From contig SFDG01000069.1 of the NCBI GenBank assembly GCA_004558305.1, positions 1-20,664 on the forward strand: 20,664 nt of DNA, written 5' to 3'. The DNA comes from Phocaeicola plebeius (GTDB taxonomy: Bacteria; Bacteroidota; Bacteroidia; Bacteroidales; Bacteroidaceae). Of the stretch, positions 1-8,512 are shown piece after piece (positions within the stretch are counted from its first letter, which is position 1; each line of letters begins with the position of its first letter). Both the position numbers and the translations under genes were made by a program. The notes beneath the pieces are model-generated. The model saw nothing but the letters and a program-made list of their open reading frames with translations. It ran no database searches and was not told the origin of the DNA.

Positions 1-5
1 CATAA

Positions 6-200
6 CGTGTTCATTATGTCATTAGTCATTATGTCATTAAGACGCCGCACAACTACTGGAAGCCACAAGCGTTGGAGTTTGCTGCCCTGTCCGCTTTGAA
101 AAGGAACAAATTCCATATCCGTCAGGCTGTCGGAGGAGAAGGGGCGGTGATGTATATCTCGGAATGCAGGCTGTTTTTGATGAATCATGTCAGAAAATAG
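6..200 (+). other. Short open stretch, possible gene remnant
   Basis: One frame is open from just after a TAA at 3-5 to a TAG at 198-200, giving about 64 codons with ordinary-looking composition. There is no ATG until near position 150, so it does not look like an intact gene. I do not recognise the translated sequence. It could be the tail of a decayed gene or chance, and the tandem repeat at 11-40 lies inside it. Apart from this, the repeat and the promoter at 210-241, I see nothing else before the first gene. Confidence 0.2.
11..40. repeat. 15-nt tandem duplication at window start
   Basis: The 15-nt unit TCATTATGTCATTAG at 11-25 is followed directly by a second copy at 26-40 that differs only in its last base. 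Each unit also carries two internal TCATTA steps. Nothing in the sequence shows a role. It may be a slippage product or part of a longer structure cut off by the window edge. Confidence 0.6.
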
Positions 201-209
201 CCTTCTCTT

Positions 210-241
210 TTTGTGCTTTTGTTTTCTTCTTCGTACATTTG
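210..241 (+). promoter_or_regulatory. Bacteroidales-type promoter for HTCS 1
   Basis: A TTTG at 210-213 (-33 type) and TACATTTG at 234-241 (-7 type, consensus TAnnTTTG) are separated by 20 nt. This is the spacing known for the Bacteroides primary sigma factor. The ATG at 270 follows 28 nt later, so the leader should be short. This supports the start chosen for HTCS 1. Confidence 0.65.
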
Positions 242-269
242 CGGTATGAAACAATAAGCCGATATACTT

Positions 270-3200
270 ATGAAACATACCTTTGTCTACCTGTTGCTTT
301 TTCTGTTCCTCTGTCATCAGGGGGTTCAGGCAACCGTAGAAGTGCGGTCGCGTCACTTGACTGCCGAATCGGGTATTGCCAACAATACCATCCGTTCCAT
401 TTACCAGGACTCCAAGGGCTTTATCTGGCTGGGGACCCTCAACGGACTGAACCGCTATGACGGCCATTCGTTCCTCACGTTCCGCCCGAAAGAGGGCGAT
501 ACCCTTTCGCTGCCCGACCATCGTATCTTCAATGTGGGGGAAGACAGCCACGGCCTCTTGTGGATTTCCACCGAATCGGATATCCAGGCATGCTATAGCC
601 TGCAGCAGGACCGCTTTGTGGATTATACCGGGTGCGGTGAGCACCACCAGCACTACAAACAGCGGATGGAGGACAGCCAGGGGCATATCTGGTTGTGGCA
701 GAACGGCAACGGGATGCGGCGCATCACGTATGCCGACGGGCAGTTCTCGTCGATGGTCTTCAGGAAAGAAAAGGGCAATCTGGAAACCAACAGTGTGGAG
801 AACCTGGTGGAAGACGGACAGCGACGCATCTGGGTGGGATTCTCTCGCGGCATCGGCCGGGTGGAGGGCGACCGGGTGGTGATGCTGGAGTCTACGCAGG
901 ATGTCTACCGCCTGTTGCCCGATGGGAAAGAGGGAATGTTCTCGGTCTCGAAGTCGGGCGAACTGATGTGTTGGGAGGAGGCGACAGGAACATTCACTGT
1001 CTGCCATCGGCTGAACGCCCAGGTGTCCGGCGATTTCCGTTGGGGCGACAAATGGCTGATCTTTACCCGGGAGGGCGGCTTCGAGTGGAACCTGAAAACC
1101 CGCCGGCTGGAGCGGAGCCAGTTGCTGGATGTCCCTTTCGGCCGGGTCGGCCACGATGGGAAAGGGCATTACTGGGTCAGCAATCACACCGGTAGGCTGT
1201 GGTTGGCGGATACCGGGCAGGACAAGGTTGTCTCCTTTCAGCTTATGCCGCCCGAAAAGGTGAAGTTCATCGACGAAGAGCGGTATCATGCCTTGGTGGA
1301 TGCACGCGGGATTCTGTGGATATCCACGTATGGGAACGGACTCTTTGCGTATGATGGGCAGACGGGCGAACTACAACATTTTGAAGCGGAAAAGGATGAG
1401 GCGCTAATGACGGATTTCCTGCAGAATATTCTGGAAGACCGTGACGGAGGCATCTGGGTCAGTTCGGAATTTACCGGCTTGACGCATCTGACGGTCATCA
1501 ACCAGGGAATTACCCGTATCTTGCCGGAACCGGAATCGTTTTCCGATCGGGCCAACATGATCCGTATGCTGCAACGTAGGGCGGACGGGAAGATTTGTAT
1601 CGGCACTCGTCGGGGCGGTTGTTATCTCTATGCCCCCGACTTGTCGCACCGGGTTGCCGAACGGCAGTTTCCTGTCAATATCTATGCGATGGCCGAGGGG
1701 GCAGACGGTAGCGAATGGTGGGGCAGCCGTGGCAACGGACTGTGTATTGACGGACGGTGGTACACGGAAGGGACCGACGAACATTCCTTGGGCAGTAACC
1801 AGGTGTTTGAACTGTACCGCGACCGGAAGGACCGTATGTGGATAGCTACTTTCGGCGGAGGGCTGAATCTGGCCGTCCCTTCGGCGGAGGGCTATGTGTT
1901 CCGGAAGTTCTTGCGGCATTCCAATAATCAGCAGCAGGTGCGCAGCATTCTGGAAGATACCGATGGATGGATGTGGGTGGGCACCAGTGCCGGACTGTGC
2001 GTGTTCCGTCCCGATGACCTGATAGAACACCCCGACCATTTCATCTGTTATGATTATGCCGGTGGCGACCTGCCCGGCGATGTGGTGAAGTGTATCTTGC
2101 AGGACAGTAAGGGGCGGGTGTGGTTGGCGACTTCGGGAACCGGCTTCAGCTGCTGCATCCCCGATGGCGACTACCGTCATCTCCGTTTCCGCCATTATGG
2201 GGTGGAGGACGGACTGGTGAACTGTATGGTCCAGTCTATCGTGGAGGATCGGGACGGTTGTCTGTGGCTGTCGACGGAATATGGTATCTCTCGCTTCTCG
2301 CCCGAGACGGAAACCTTCGAGAACTTCTTCTTCTCGCCCTATGCCTTGGGCAATTATTACGGCGACAACAGCGGTTGTCTGACGGCCGACGGGAAGGTGG
2401 TGTTCGGATCCGGTCATGGGGTAGTGGTCATTACGCCCCAGGCTACGGCCAACGAACTGGTGGCACCGCCGGTGGTGTCGCTGACCAGCCTGCTGGTAGA
2501 CGGGGGTGTGGTCCATCCGAGCGACGAGGATTCTCCGCTGGAACGTTCGTTGGCCTATACGGACGCGCTGCGGCTGAAACATTACCAGAATACGCTGACG
2601 GTGGATTTCTCCACCTTCGATTACGAGAATACCCATGCCGTGAAATATACGTACCGGCTGGACCCTTACGACAAGGACTGGAGCCAGCCTTCTTCGCTGA
2701 ACTTTGCTTCGTACAAGAACCTGTCGCCAGGTACCTATAAATTGCGGGTGAAGGCCTGCAATGCCTATGGCGTATGGGGAACGCAGGAGACGATGCTGAA
2801 ACTCACCGTCTTGCCGCCTTGGTGGAAGACGGGGTGGGCTTACTTGATTTATATAGTACTGGTGGCTGTGGCACTTTATGTCACCTGGTGTCTGGTGCGG
2901 AATTTTACGGCCTTGCGGAACCGCATCCAGATTGAGAAGCAGCTCACGGAGTACAAGCTGGTGTTCTTCACCAACATTTCCCATGAGTTCCGTACTCCGC
3001 TGACCCTTATTCAAGGTGCCTTGGAGAAGATCCACCGTTTTGAGAAGCTGCCGCGCGAGGTGGGGCCTTCATTGAAGGTGATGGACAAGAGTACGCAGCG
3101 GATGTTGCGGCTCATCAACCAGTTGCTCGAGTTCCGGAAGATGCAGAACGGCAAGCTGGCCCTTTCGCTGGAGGAAACGGATATCATAGCGTTCCTTTAC

Positions 3201-4568
3201 GAGATTTTCCTGAGCTTCCAGGATGCGGCGGCCTCCAAGACCATGGATTTCCGTTTCCAGCCGACGTGTCCTTCCTACAAGATGTTCATCGACAAGGGGC
3301 ATGTGGACAAGATGGTGTATAACCTGCTTTCGAATGCCTTCAAGTACACCCCGTGCCGGGGGATGGTCGTGCTGGCCATAGAGGTCGATGAGGCCCGCCG
3401 GCAACTGGTGATTCGTGTGTCAGATACCGGTGTGGGCATTCCCAAGGAAAAACAAGGGGAATTGTTCAACCGCTTCATGCAGAGCAGTTTCTCGGGCAGC
3501 AGTGTCGGGGTGGGGCTGCACCTGACGCACGAACTGGTCAACGTGCACCATGGCAGCATTTCCTTCTGCGAGAATGCCGGAGGAGGATCCGTCTTCACCA
3601 TTACACTCCCGACCGACCGCATGGTGTACGAGGAGAAGGATTTCCTGATACCCCACAACGTGCTGCTCGAAGAGGAAAAGCGCCATCATGAGGAGGTGCT
3701 GGCGGCAGAGACGGCCCGGCTGACGACCGACGAGGAGGAACCCGACATTTCGATGCAACCCTTGAACGGGCGGAAGGTGCTGGTCATTGAGGATGACAAC
3801 GATGTACGCGACTTTGTTCGGGAAGAACTGTCGCGTTACTTCGAGGTGGAGGTGGCTGCCGACGGCAATTCCGGACTGGAAAAGGCCAAGACCTTCGATG
3901 CCGACCTGATTGTCTGTGACATCCTGATGCCGGGCATGAACGGGTACGAGGTGACCCGCAAATTGAAGAACGACTTTACCACCAGTCATATTCCCGTCAT
4001 TCTGCTCACGGCGATGAACTCGCCCGAATCGCATCTGCAGGGCGTGGAGAGTGGGGCAGATGCTTATATTACCAAGCCGTTCAGTACGAAATTCCTGCTG
4101 ACCCGTGTGTTCAAGCTGATTGAGCAGCGCGAGAAGCTGCGGGAAAAATTCTCGAACAGCCCCACCATGCTGCCACCGGCCATCTGCACGACCGACAAGG
4201 ACAAGGAATTTGCCGACCGGCTGCAGGCGGTGCTGGAACAGCAGCTGGACAATCCGCAGTTCTCCATTGATGAGTTTGCAGCCGCCGTAGGGTTGGGCCG
4301 TACCGTGTTCTACCGGAAGGTACGTGGGGTGACGGGGTATTCGCCCAACGAATATGTCCGCATTGTCCGGCTCAAGAAAGCCGCTCTCCTGTTGTTGGAA
4401 GGCCGGCTCACCGTGTCGGAAGTGTCTTATCAGGTAGGTATCAACGACCCCTTCTACTTCAGCAAGTGTTTCAAGCAGCAGTTTGGGGTGTCGCCTTCTG
4501 TATATAGCAAACAGAAAGGTGTGAAGCCCGAACAGCAGGGACCGGTCCAGAATGAATCCAGTCATTGA
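270..4568 (+). CDS. Hybrid two-component system sensor/regulator (HTCS)
   Basis: This single protein of 1432 aa joins a periplasmic sensor, a histidine kinase, a receiver and a DNA-binding activator. A signal peptide (about 1-21) precedes 14 Reg_prop-like blade motifs (W-I/V/L-G/S-T type), the two seven-bladed propellers known for HTCS sensors. A Y_Y_Y domain follows (about 775-845), then one membrane span (about 855-876). HisKA has the phospho-accepting His905 in a canonical SHEFRTPL box. The ATPase domain shows N1022, the G1 box at D1052 and a GVGL G2 box. The receiver has acidic residues 1174-1176, phospho-acceptor Asp1217 and Lys1269. A C-terminal AraC HTH spans about 1310-1415. All key residues are present, so it should be functional. 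Known HTCSs sense a nutrient breakdown product and activate adjacent uptake genes. The nearest candidates here are the susCD operon and the downstream thioredoxin, which is inference. Confidence 0.95.
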   Translation: MKHTFVYLLLFLFLCHQGVQATVEVRSRHLTAESGIANNTIRSIYQDSKGFIWLGTLNGLNRYDGHSFLTFRPKEGDTLSLPDHRIFNVGEDSHGLLWISTESDIQACYSLQQDRFVDYTGCGEHHQHYKQRMEDSQGHIWLWQNGNGMRRITYADGQFSSMVFRKEKGNLETNSVENLVEDGQRRIWVGFSRGIGRVEGDRVVMLESTQDVYRLLPDGKEGMFSVSKSGELMCWEEATGTFTVCHRLNAQVSGDFRWGDKWLIFTREGGFEWNLKTRRLERSQLLDVPFGRVGHDGKGHYWVSNHTGRLWLADTGQDKVVSFQLMPPEKVKFIDEERYHALVDARGILWISTYGNGLFAYDGQTGELQHFEAEKDEALMTDFLQNILEDRDGGIWVSSEFTGLTHLTVINQGITRILPEPESFSDRANMIRMLQRRADGKICIGTRRGGCYLYAPDLSHRVAERQFPVNIYAMAEGADGSEWWGSRGNGLCIDGRWYTEGTDEHSLGSNQVFELYRDRKDRMWIATFGGGLNLAVPSAEGYVFRKFLRHSNNQQQVRSILEDTDGWMWVGTSAGLCVFRPDDLIEHPDHFICYDYAGGDLPGDVVKCILQDSKGRVWLATSGTGFSCCIPDGDYRHLRFRHYGVEDGLVNCMVQSIVEDRDGCLWLSTEYGISRFSPETETFENFFFSPYALGNYYGDNSGCLTADGKVVFGSGHGVVVITPQATANELVAPPVVSLTSLLVDGGVVHPSDEDSPLERSLAYTDALRLKHYQNTLTVDFSTFDYENTHAVKYTYRLDPYDKDWSQPSSLNFASYKNLSPGTYKLRVKACNAYGVWGTQETMLKLTVLPPWWKTGWAYLIYIVLVAVALYVTWCLVRNFTALRNRIQIEKQLTEYKLVFFTNISHEFRTPLTLIQGALEKIHRFEKLPREVGPSLKVMDKSTQRMLRLINQLLEFRKMQNGKLALSLEETDIIAFLYEIFLSFQDAAASKTMDFRFQPTCPSYKMFIDKGHVDKMVYNLLSNAFKYTPCRGMVVLAIEVDEARRQLVIRVSDTGVGIPKEKQGELFNRFMQSSFSGSSVGVGLHLTHELVNVHHGSISFCENAGGGSVFTITLPTDRMVYEEKDFLIPHNVLLEEEKRHHEEVLAAETARLTTDEEEPDISMQPLNGRKVLVIEDDNDVRDFVREELSRYFEVEVAADGNSGLEKAKTFDADLIVCDILMPGMNGYEVTRKLKNDFTTSHIPVILLTAMNSPESHLQGVESGADAYITKPFSTKFLLTRVFKLIEQREKLREKFSNSPTMLPPAICTTDKDKEFADRLQAVLEQQLDNPQFSIDEFAAAVGLGRTVFYRKVRGVTGYSPNEYVRIVRLKKAALLLLEGRLTVSEVSYQVGINDPFYFSKCFKQQFGVSPSVYSKQKGVKPEQQGPVQNESSH

Positions 4569-4596
4569 TTGTTGATAGATTTAAATAACGCATTGT

Positions 4597-5055
4597 ATGA
4601 AAAAACTTGTATTGCTTGTGGTTTCCGCTTTTCTGATGGCTGCCTGCGGAAATGCACAGAATCGTCCGGGGGCTGCCCCCGCGGCAGCGGCGCATAAGAC
4701 AGTGACCTTGACGAAAGCCGATTTCCAGCAGAAAGTGGCCGATTGGGAGAAACTGCCCGACGAATGGAAATACCTGGGCGACAGACCGGCCATCATCGAT
4801 TTCTATGCCACTTGGTGCGGCCCCTGCCGCCAGTTGTCGCCTGTTCTCGAAGAATTGGCGGCCGAATACGAAGGCAAGATTTATATTTATAAGGTAGATA
4901 CCGACAAGGAGCAGGAGCTGGCCGCCATGTTCGGCATCCGTTCCATTCCGTCGTTGCTGTTCATTCCCATGAACGGACAGCCGCAGATGGCACAGGGGGC
5001 CTTGCCGAAAGCTACCTTGAAAGAGGCGATTGACAATTTCCTGCTCAAGAAATAA
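4597..5055 (+). CDS. Lipoprotein thioredoxin
   Basis: This thioredoxin-fold protein of 152 aa carries a type II signal peptide whose lipobox ends at Cys17 (LMAAC). The active site is W73-C74-G-P-C77, and the usual cis-proline is Pro118 in an R-S-I-P context. The length is one Trx domain plus the signal and a short linker. No acidic residues follow Cys17, so the Bacteroidetes surface-export signal is absent and it is probably anchored facing the periplasm. There it would reduce or exchange disulfides. It starts 28 bp after the HTCS 1 stop with no visible promoter or terminator between, so co-transcription is likely. Its 3' end overlaps that of the convergent gltS by 11 bp. A CGPC motif fits a general Trx rather than a DsbA-like oxidase. 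The natural substrate cannot be told from sequence. Confidence 0.9.
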   Translation: MKKLVLLVVSAFLMAACGNAQNRPGAAPAAAAHKTVTLTKADFQQKVADWEKLPDEWKYLGDRPAIIDFYATWCGPCRQLSPVLEELAAEYEGKIYIYKVDTDKEQELAAMFGIRSIPSLLFIPMNGQPQMAQGALPKATLKEAIDNFLLKK

Positions 5056-6388
5056 GGGGGTCTTCTTGTTTGAACCATCCTTTGGCGTAGGCCACTCCCA
5101 TCAGCAAGGCACCGGCTCCGAAGGCGATGGACAGAAACGTCAGGCCATACCCGTTGACGAAGGCTACCGGGGCAAAGGTGATCAGCGCAATCTCTACCGG
5201 GGCAATCATCAGATAGGCCAGGGCATAGTCGTCCAGGCAGCGGCTTTTCATCTGTGGATCGACTACCCGCAGCAAGGCAATGCCCATGGCCATGGTACCC
5301 GTGTACCAGCCCCAGGTGAAGAGGGCTTTCTCGAACCAATGTGCTCCTTTGAACAACAGACGGCTGATGACCATCACGTAGACCAGTGTCACCGCCAGGC
5401 CTGCCAGCAGCAGTACGGTCAGGGGCTGCCAGTATTGAAGGACAATCTCCACCTTGATGGCAGAGATGCCGAAGGCCACCAGCAGGTCGGTAAAGGTGCC
5501 GCTCAAATGGCCGATGACGGTGGGGCAGAGATAGTCGGCAGTATGTGTCCGGGTGCAGATGCCTTTGACCAGGATGCCGACCACAAACGCGCAGCTGAAG
5601 ACCGGCATTTGCAGTTGAGGCAGCCAAACGGCGACTAATTGGCTGATGCCGTAGCCGCCCAAGGCAATCAAGGCAATGAACGCCAAGTGCAAGGTCAGCG
5701 GATCCATGGAGATGGACGAGCAGGAGGCATTGCCTAAGCTCTCACGCTTTTTCGGAGGCAAGAGTCCCGTTCGCAGTTCCTCGGGCAGCTGGGAGAAATC
5801 GGACAGGAAAGAGGTGTGTCCCCGGCGGGTTCCCCATTTGATGAGGCCCAGTCCGATGAAGACCGATGCCACGATGCCCACAGTGGCAGCTGTCATGGCA
5901 AGGGTCAGCATCTCGGTGTGGCCGAAGCGGGAAAAGGCCTCGCCGATGGCGGCTGCCGTTCCGTGTCCGCCGCAGAAACCGCTGGGCATGGCAATGCCGA
6001 AGGCCGTGTCTGTCTGCCAGATGTTGCTGAGTACCCAGATGCCCAGCAGTCCTCCGAACGCCCACTGCCACAGCATTCCTGTCTGCGAGTAGGCCCACAT
6101 CTTCAGGATGTTCCGGCGGTTTCCTTTCTGGCGGGAACTGGTGAAGGGGAGGCAACTGAAGATAAAGGCAATCAAAATGCCGGCATACGTGCCCAACTGA
6201 TGGGAGAGAGGGAGCCATCCCAGTCCGTTGGGTCCCAGGGCAAGCCCCATGAAGCCCGCCATCAGGCTGGGCGGAATGAACAGCCGCTGCACCAGTCTGA
6301 CTTTGGTGCGCAGCAGCTTTCCGATGAGTAACAACCCGGCAATGATGCCAGTATCTACAAAGACGGTCCAAGGAGTAAAATCATTCAT
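5045..6388 (-). CDS. gltS: Sodium/glutamate symporter
   Basis: This polytopic inner-membrane protein of 447 aa matches the glutamate:Na+ symporter (ESS/GltS) family. Hydrophobic helices run through the whole length. Two inverted halves each carry a conserved glycine-rich re-entrant motif: G-F-C-G-G-H-G-T-A-A-A at about 137-147 in the first half and W-G-W-Y-T-G-T at about 359-365 in the second, followed by a conserved L-L-R-x-x-D-P. The family imports L-glutamate driven by sodium. It is the last gene of the minus-strand block, 66 bp after the small membrane protein. A TAnnTTTG box in that gap suggests it can be transcribed alone. The stop overlaps the thioredoxin stop region on the other strand. 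The substrate is assigned from family and not tested. Confidence 0.92.
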   Translation of the reverse strand: MNDFTPWTVFVDTGIIAGLLLIGKLLRTKVRLVQRLFIPPSLMAGFMGLALGPNGLGWLPLSHQLGTYAGILIAFIFSCLPFTSSRQKGNRRNILKMWAYSQTGMLWQWAFGGLLGIWVLSNIWQTDTAFGIAMPSGFCGGHGTAAAIGEAFSRFGHTEMLTLAMTAATVGIVASVFIGLGLIKWGTRRGHTSFLSDFSQLPEELRTGLLPPKKRESLGNASCSSISMDPLTLHLAFIALIALGGYGISQLVAVWLPQLQMPVFSCAFVVGILVKGICTRTHTADYLCPTVIGHLSGTFTDLLVAFGISAIKVEIVLQYWQPLTVLLLAGLAVTLVYVMVISRLLFKGAHWFEKALFTWGWYTGTMAMGIALLRVVDPQMKSRCLDDYALAYLMIAPVEIALITFAPVAFVNGYGLTFLSIAFGAGALLMGVAYAKGWFKQEDPLIS

Positions 6389-6417
6389 TATGTTTGCTTT
6401 CTTTTGGCATCCGCTTG

Positions 6418-6425
6418 CAAAAATA
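6418..6425 (-). promoter_or_regulatory. Candidate -7 promoter box for gltS
   Basis: The minus strand reads TATTTTTG here, matching TAnnTTTG, 29 nt before the gltS ATG. I see no clear TTTG -33 element at the expected distance, so the promoter is incomplete by consensus. It suggests gltS has its own start site in addition to any read-through from susC/susD. Confidence 0.4.
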
Positions 6426-6454
6426 CAAAGAATTTTCTATTCTTGTATCATTTG

Positions 6455-6853
6455 TTACTTTGTAATTTCCTCGATATAGACTTTCCCGTTGCGCTTCTCT
6501 ATCCGGACCAGGCTGCCCTGGGGATGGAGGTTGAACGGGGTGATGTCCTCGGTCCGGTTATCGACGACCATCAGCATACTTTCGTCGGCAAACCGCTGCA
6601 CCTGGAACTTCAGTTCCGTATCGTCGAAACGACGGTTCACCAACAGGCTGTCGTTGATGTAGATGGACAGGCTGTCACCGGCAAACTGTCCGGCGACTTG
6701 TACCGTGTATTGTCCCTCGAACACTTGCGGTCCGTCCTTTTTCTGGTAGCGGAAGCCGAGGTAGAAGAACAGGCAGACGATGGAGAACACGCCAAAGGCG
6801 AGCAGACCGTTGCCAATCATGAATTGCTTGTTGCTGTCAATGCTTTTGCTCAT
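6455..6853 (-). CDS. Small single-span membrane protein, unknown function
   Basis: This predicted protein of 132 aa starts at the ATG at 6853. A TTG two codons upstream is possible but less likely. A short polar N-terminus is followed by one strongly hydrophobic segment (about 11-34), a positively charged R-Y-Q-K-K stop-transfer patch and a domain of about 95 aa. That domain has alternating hydrophobic and polar residues, as expected of a beta-rich fold outside the membrane. There is no lipobox or Cys. I do not recognise a family. It begins 33 bp after the susD stop, on the same strand and with no promoter visible between, so it is very likely part of the susCD operon. By position it could be an accessory factor of that uptake system, which is inference. 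Confidence 0.7.
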   Translation of the reverse strand: MSKSIDSNKQFMIGNGLLAFGVFSIVCLFFYLGFRYQKKDGPQVFEGQYTVQVAGQFAGDSLSIYINDSLLVNRRFDDTELKFQVQRFADESMLMVVDNRTEDITPFNLHPQGSLVRIEKRNGKVYIEEITK

Positions 6854-6886
6854 AATCAATCAAAGAATGTTTTTTTTAATATACGT

Positions 6887-8497
6887 TTATTCATATCCCG
6901 GGTTCTGATGCAGGTTCTTGTTCAAATCCAGCACCTTCGACGGGATGGGGAAGACGGTGGTGTAGCCGCTGGCTTCGTTGGGCAGTTGGGGACGCTCGTC
7001 ATAGGCAGCGGTGAAGCGGCCGAAACGGATGAGGTCCTGTCGGCGCCAGCCTTCCCACATCAGTTCCATCAGCCGTTCGTCGAGCAACGTGTCGAGGGTG
7101 GCTTCCCGGTCCGGCATCCCTGCCCGGCTTCTGATGAGGTTCAGCTCGTAGCTGCCGTCCTGTCCGTTGCGCACCTTTGCTTCGGCAGCCATGAGCAGTG
7201 CATCGCCGTAGCGGAACAGCACGATGTCGTTGCTTTGCAGCCAGCCGTCGTTGTAGGCGGTGCGGTCGATTTCGTACTTGCTCATGCGGGCACCGGCAGT
7301 CTTTTCATAACGGCTACCCGTCAGGTCGAGACGGACTTCCAACGGACGATAGACGAGGGCTTCCCCGTTGTCCAGATAGACCTTGTTACCATCGACCAGT
7401 ACGGTGTCGCTGTAGAAATTATAGCCGTAGCGTCGGTCAATGTCGGGGGTACCATAGCCGAAGGTACGGACAGTGGACAGGGTAGCGGAAGTACCGTTTT
7501 CGGCATCCATGCCCAGGGCCGCTCCGTGATTGTAGTGACGGGAGCGGAACAGGTTGCGGAACCAGTTGGTATAGAGGGTCTTGTCCATAGGGATGGTGAA
7601 GATGTTCTCGTTGGAGTTCTCGTTGCCGATGGCGAAGTTGGCCGTATAGTCTTCTTCTAACCGGTAACCGAAATCGGCCAGCTTCTGGCAGTAGGCCACG
7701 GTGGTCTCCCAGGCATTGAGCCGTTGTCCGTCTACTTCGAAGAAGATGTTCTTGCCGTCCGGTCGCTGCCCGTCGGTCCAGTTGTCGTCGCTATATACCT
7801 CGGTGTTGAGGGCAAGTTTCGCCATCAGGAAATAGGCGACAGGCAGGGTAATCTTCCCGTAGTAGTATCCCTCGCGCTGGCTTTCCTGAGGATAGAGAAA
7901 GGGGATGGCTTCCTCCAGCTCGTTCACCACGAAGCGGAACACCGCACTGCGTCCGCTTTGGACCACCTGTTCGGTGGCCTCCATGTCAGCCGTACATAGG
8001 GGCACATTGCCGAACAGATCCATCAGGTAATAATAGTATAGGGCGCGGAGCGAGCGGACTTCTGCCCGGCAGACCTGCAGTTCGCGGGCGGTCAGCAGCG
8101 ATCCGTACTGCTCCAGCAGGGCCAGCGAATGGTTGCACAGCCCCACCACCTTGTAGAGATAGGTCCAGGTAGCATACAGGGGAAGGTCGGCTGCCGTCCA
8201 TCGGTGCAGGTAGAGGCCCTGCCAGAAGCCGCCGTCGTACCAGTCGCCGCCACGGGTGGGCAGCATCGCCTCGTCGGTGGTGAAGGTGTTGTAGTCATAG
8301 ACCCCCCGGTAGGTGCCTTGCAGTCCTTGGCTCTCCTCGTAGCCGCCGATGTAATTATATAAGGTAGAAATGGTGTTGAAGTAGAGGGTAGTGCCGGTGC
8401 CGTAGGCCTCTTCTTCTGTCAGTTGTCCTTTCGGGTGCTCGTCTAAGCAGGCGGTCAGGGCAGTCAGTGCGATAAGGAAAAGAATATATTTTTTCAT
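6887..8497 (-). CDS. SusD/RagB-like outer-membrane lipoprotein
   Basis: This surface nutrient-binding lipoprotein has 536 aa, normal for the SusD family. The signal peptide ends in a lipobox with Cys17 (T-A-C), followed by L-D-E-H. The acidic residues right after the Cys fit the lipoprotein export signal that sends Bacteroidetes lipoproteins to the cell surface. The N-terminal half has the tyrosine-rich, helix-rich TPR-like region, including an R-S-L-R-A-L-Y-Y-Y-Y-L-M-D-L-F-G-N-V-P stretch typical of the family. The C-terminus ends in the usual N-P-G-Y-E. It starts 15 bp after the susC-like stop, so the two are one transcription unit. It should cap the SusC barrel and bind the ligand. The ligand cannot be inferred, since no degradative enzymes lie nearby. 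Confidence 0.95.
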   Translation of the reverse strand: MKKYILFLIALTALTACLDEHPKGQLTEEEAYGTGTTLYFNTISTLYNYIGGYEESQGLQGTYRGVYDYNTFTTDEAMLPTRGGDWYDGGFWQGLYLHRWTAADLPLYATWTYLYKVVGLCNHSLALLEQYGSLLTARELQVCRAEVRSLRALYYYYLMDLFGNVPLCTADMEATEQVVQSGRSAVFRFVVNELEEAIPFLYPQESQREGYYYGKITLPVAYFLMAKLALNTEVYSDDNWTDGQRPDGKNIFFEVDGQRLNAWETTVAYCQKLADFGYRLEEDYTANFAIGNENSNENIFTIPMDKTLYTNWFRNLFRSRHYNHGAALGMDAENGTSATLSTVRTFGYGTPDIDRRYGYNFYSDTVLVDGNKVYLDNGEALVYRPLEVRLDLTGSRYEKTAGARMSKYEIDRTAYNDGWLQSNDIVLFRYGDALLMAAEAKVRNGQDGSYELNLIRSRAGMPDREATLDTLLDERLMELMWEGWRRQDLIRFGRFTAAYDERPQLPNEASGYTTVFPIPSKVLDLNKNLHQNPGYE

Positions 8498-8512
8498 GAT
8501 GCGGGTCGTTGG

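Noticed and set aside
1404..3035. Long minus-strand frame (543 codons) opposite HTCS 1
   Set aside because: It lies fully within a well-supported gene, its translation has no family motif and it follows from the GC-rich codon use of the sense gene.
6404..7660. Plus-strand frame of 418 codons across the small membrane protein and susD
   Set aside because: It is antisense to two supported genes, has no domain motif and crosses an intergenic gap.
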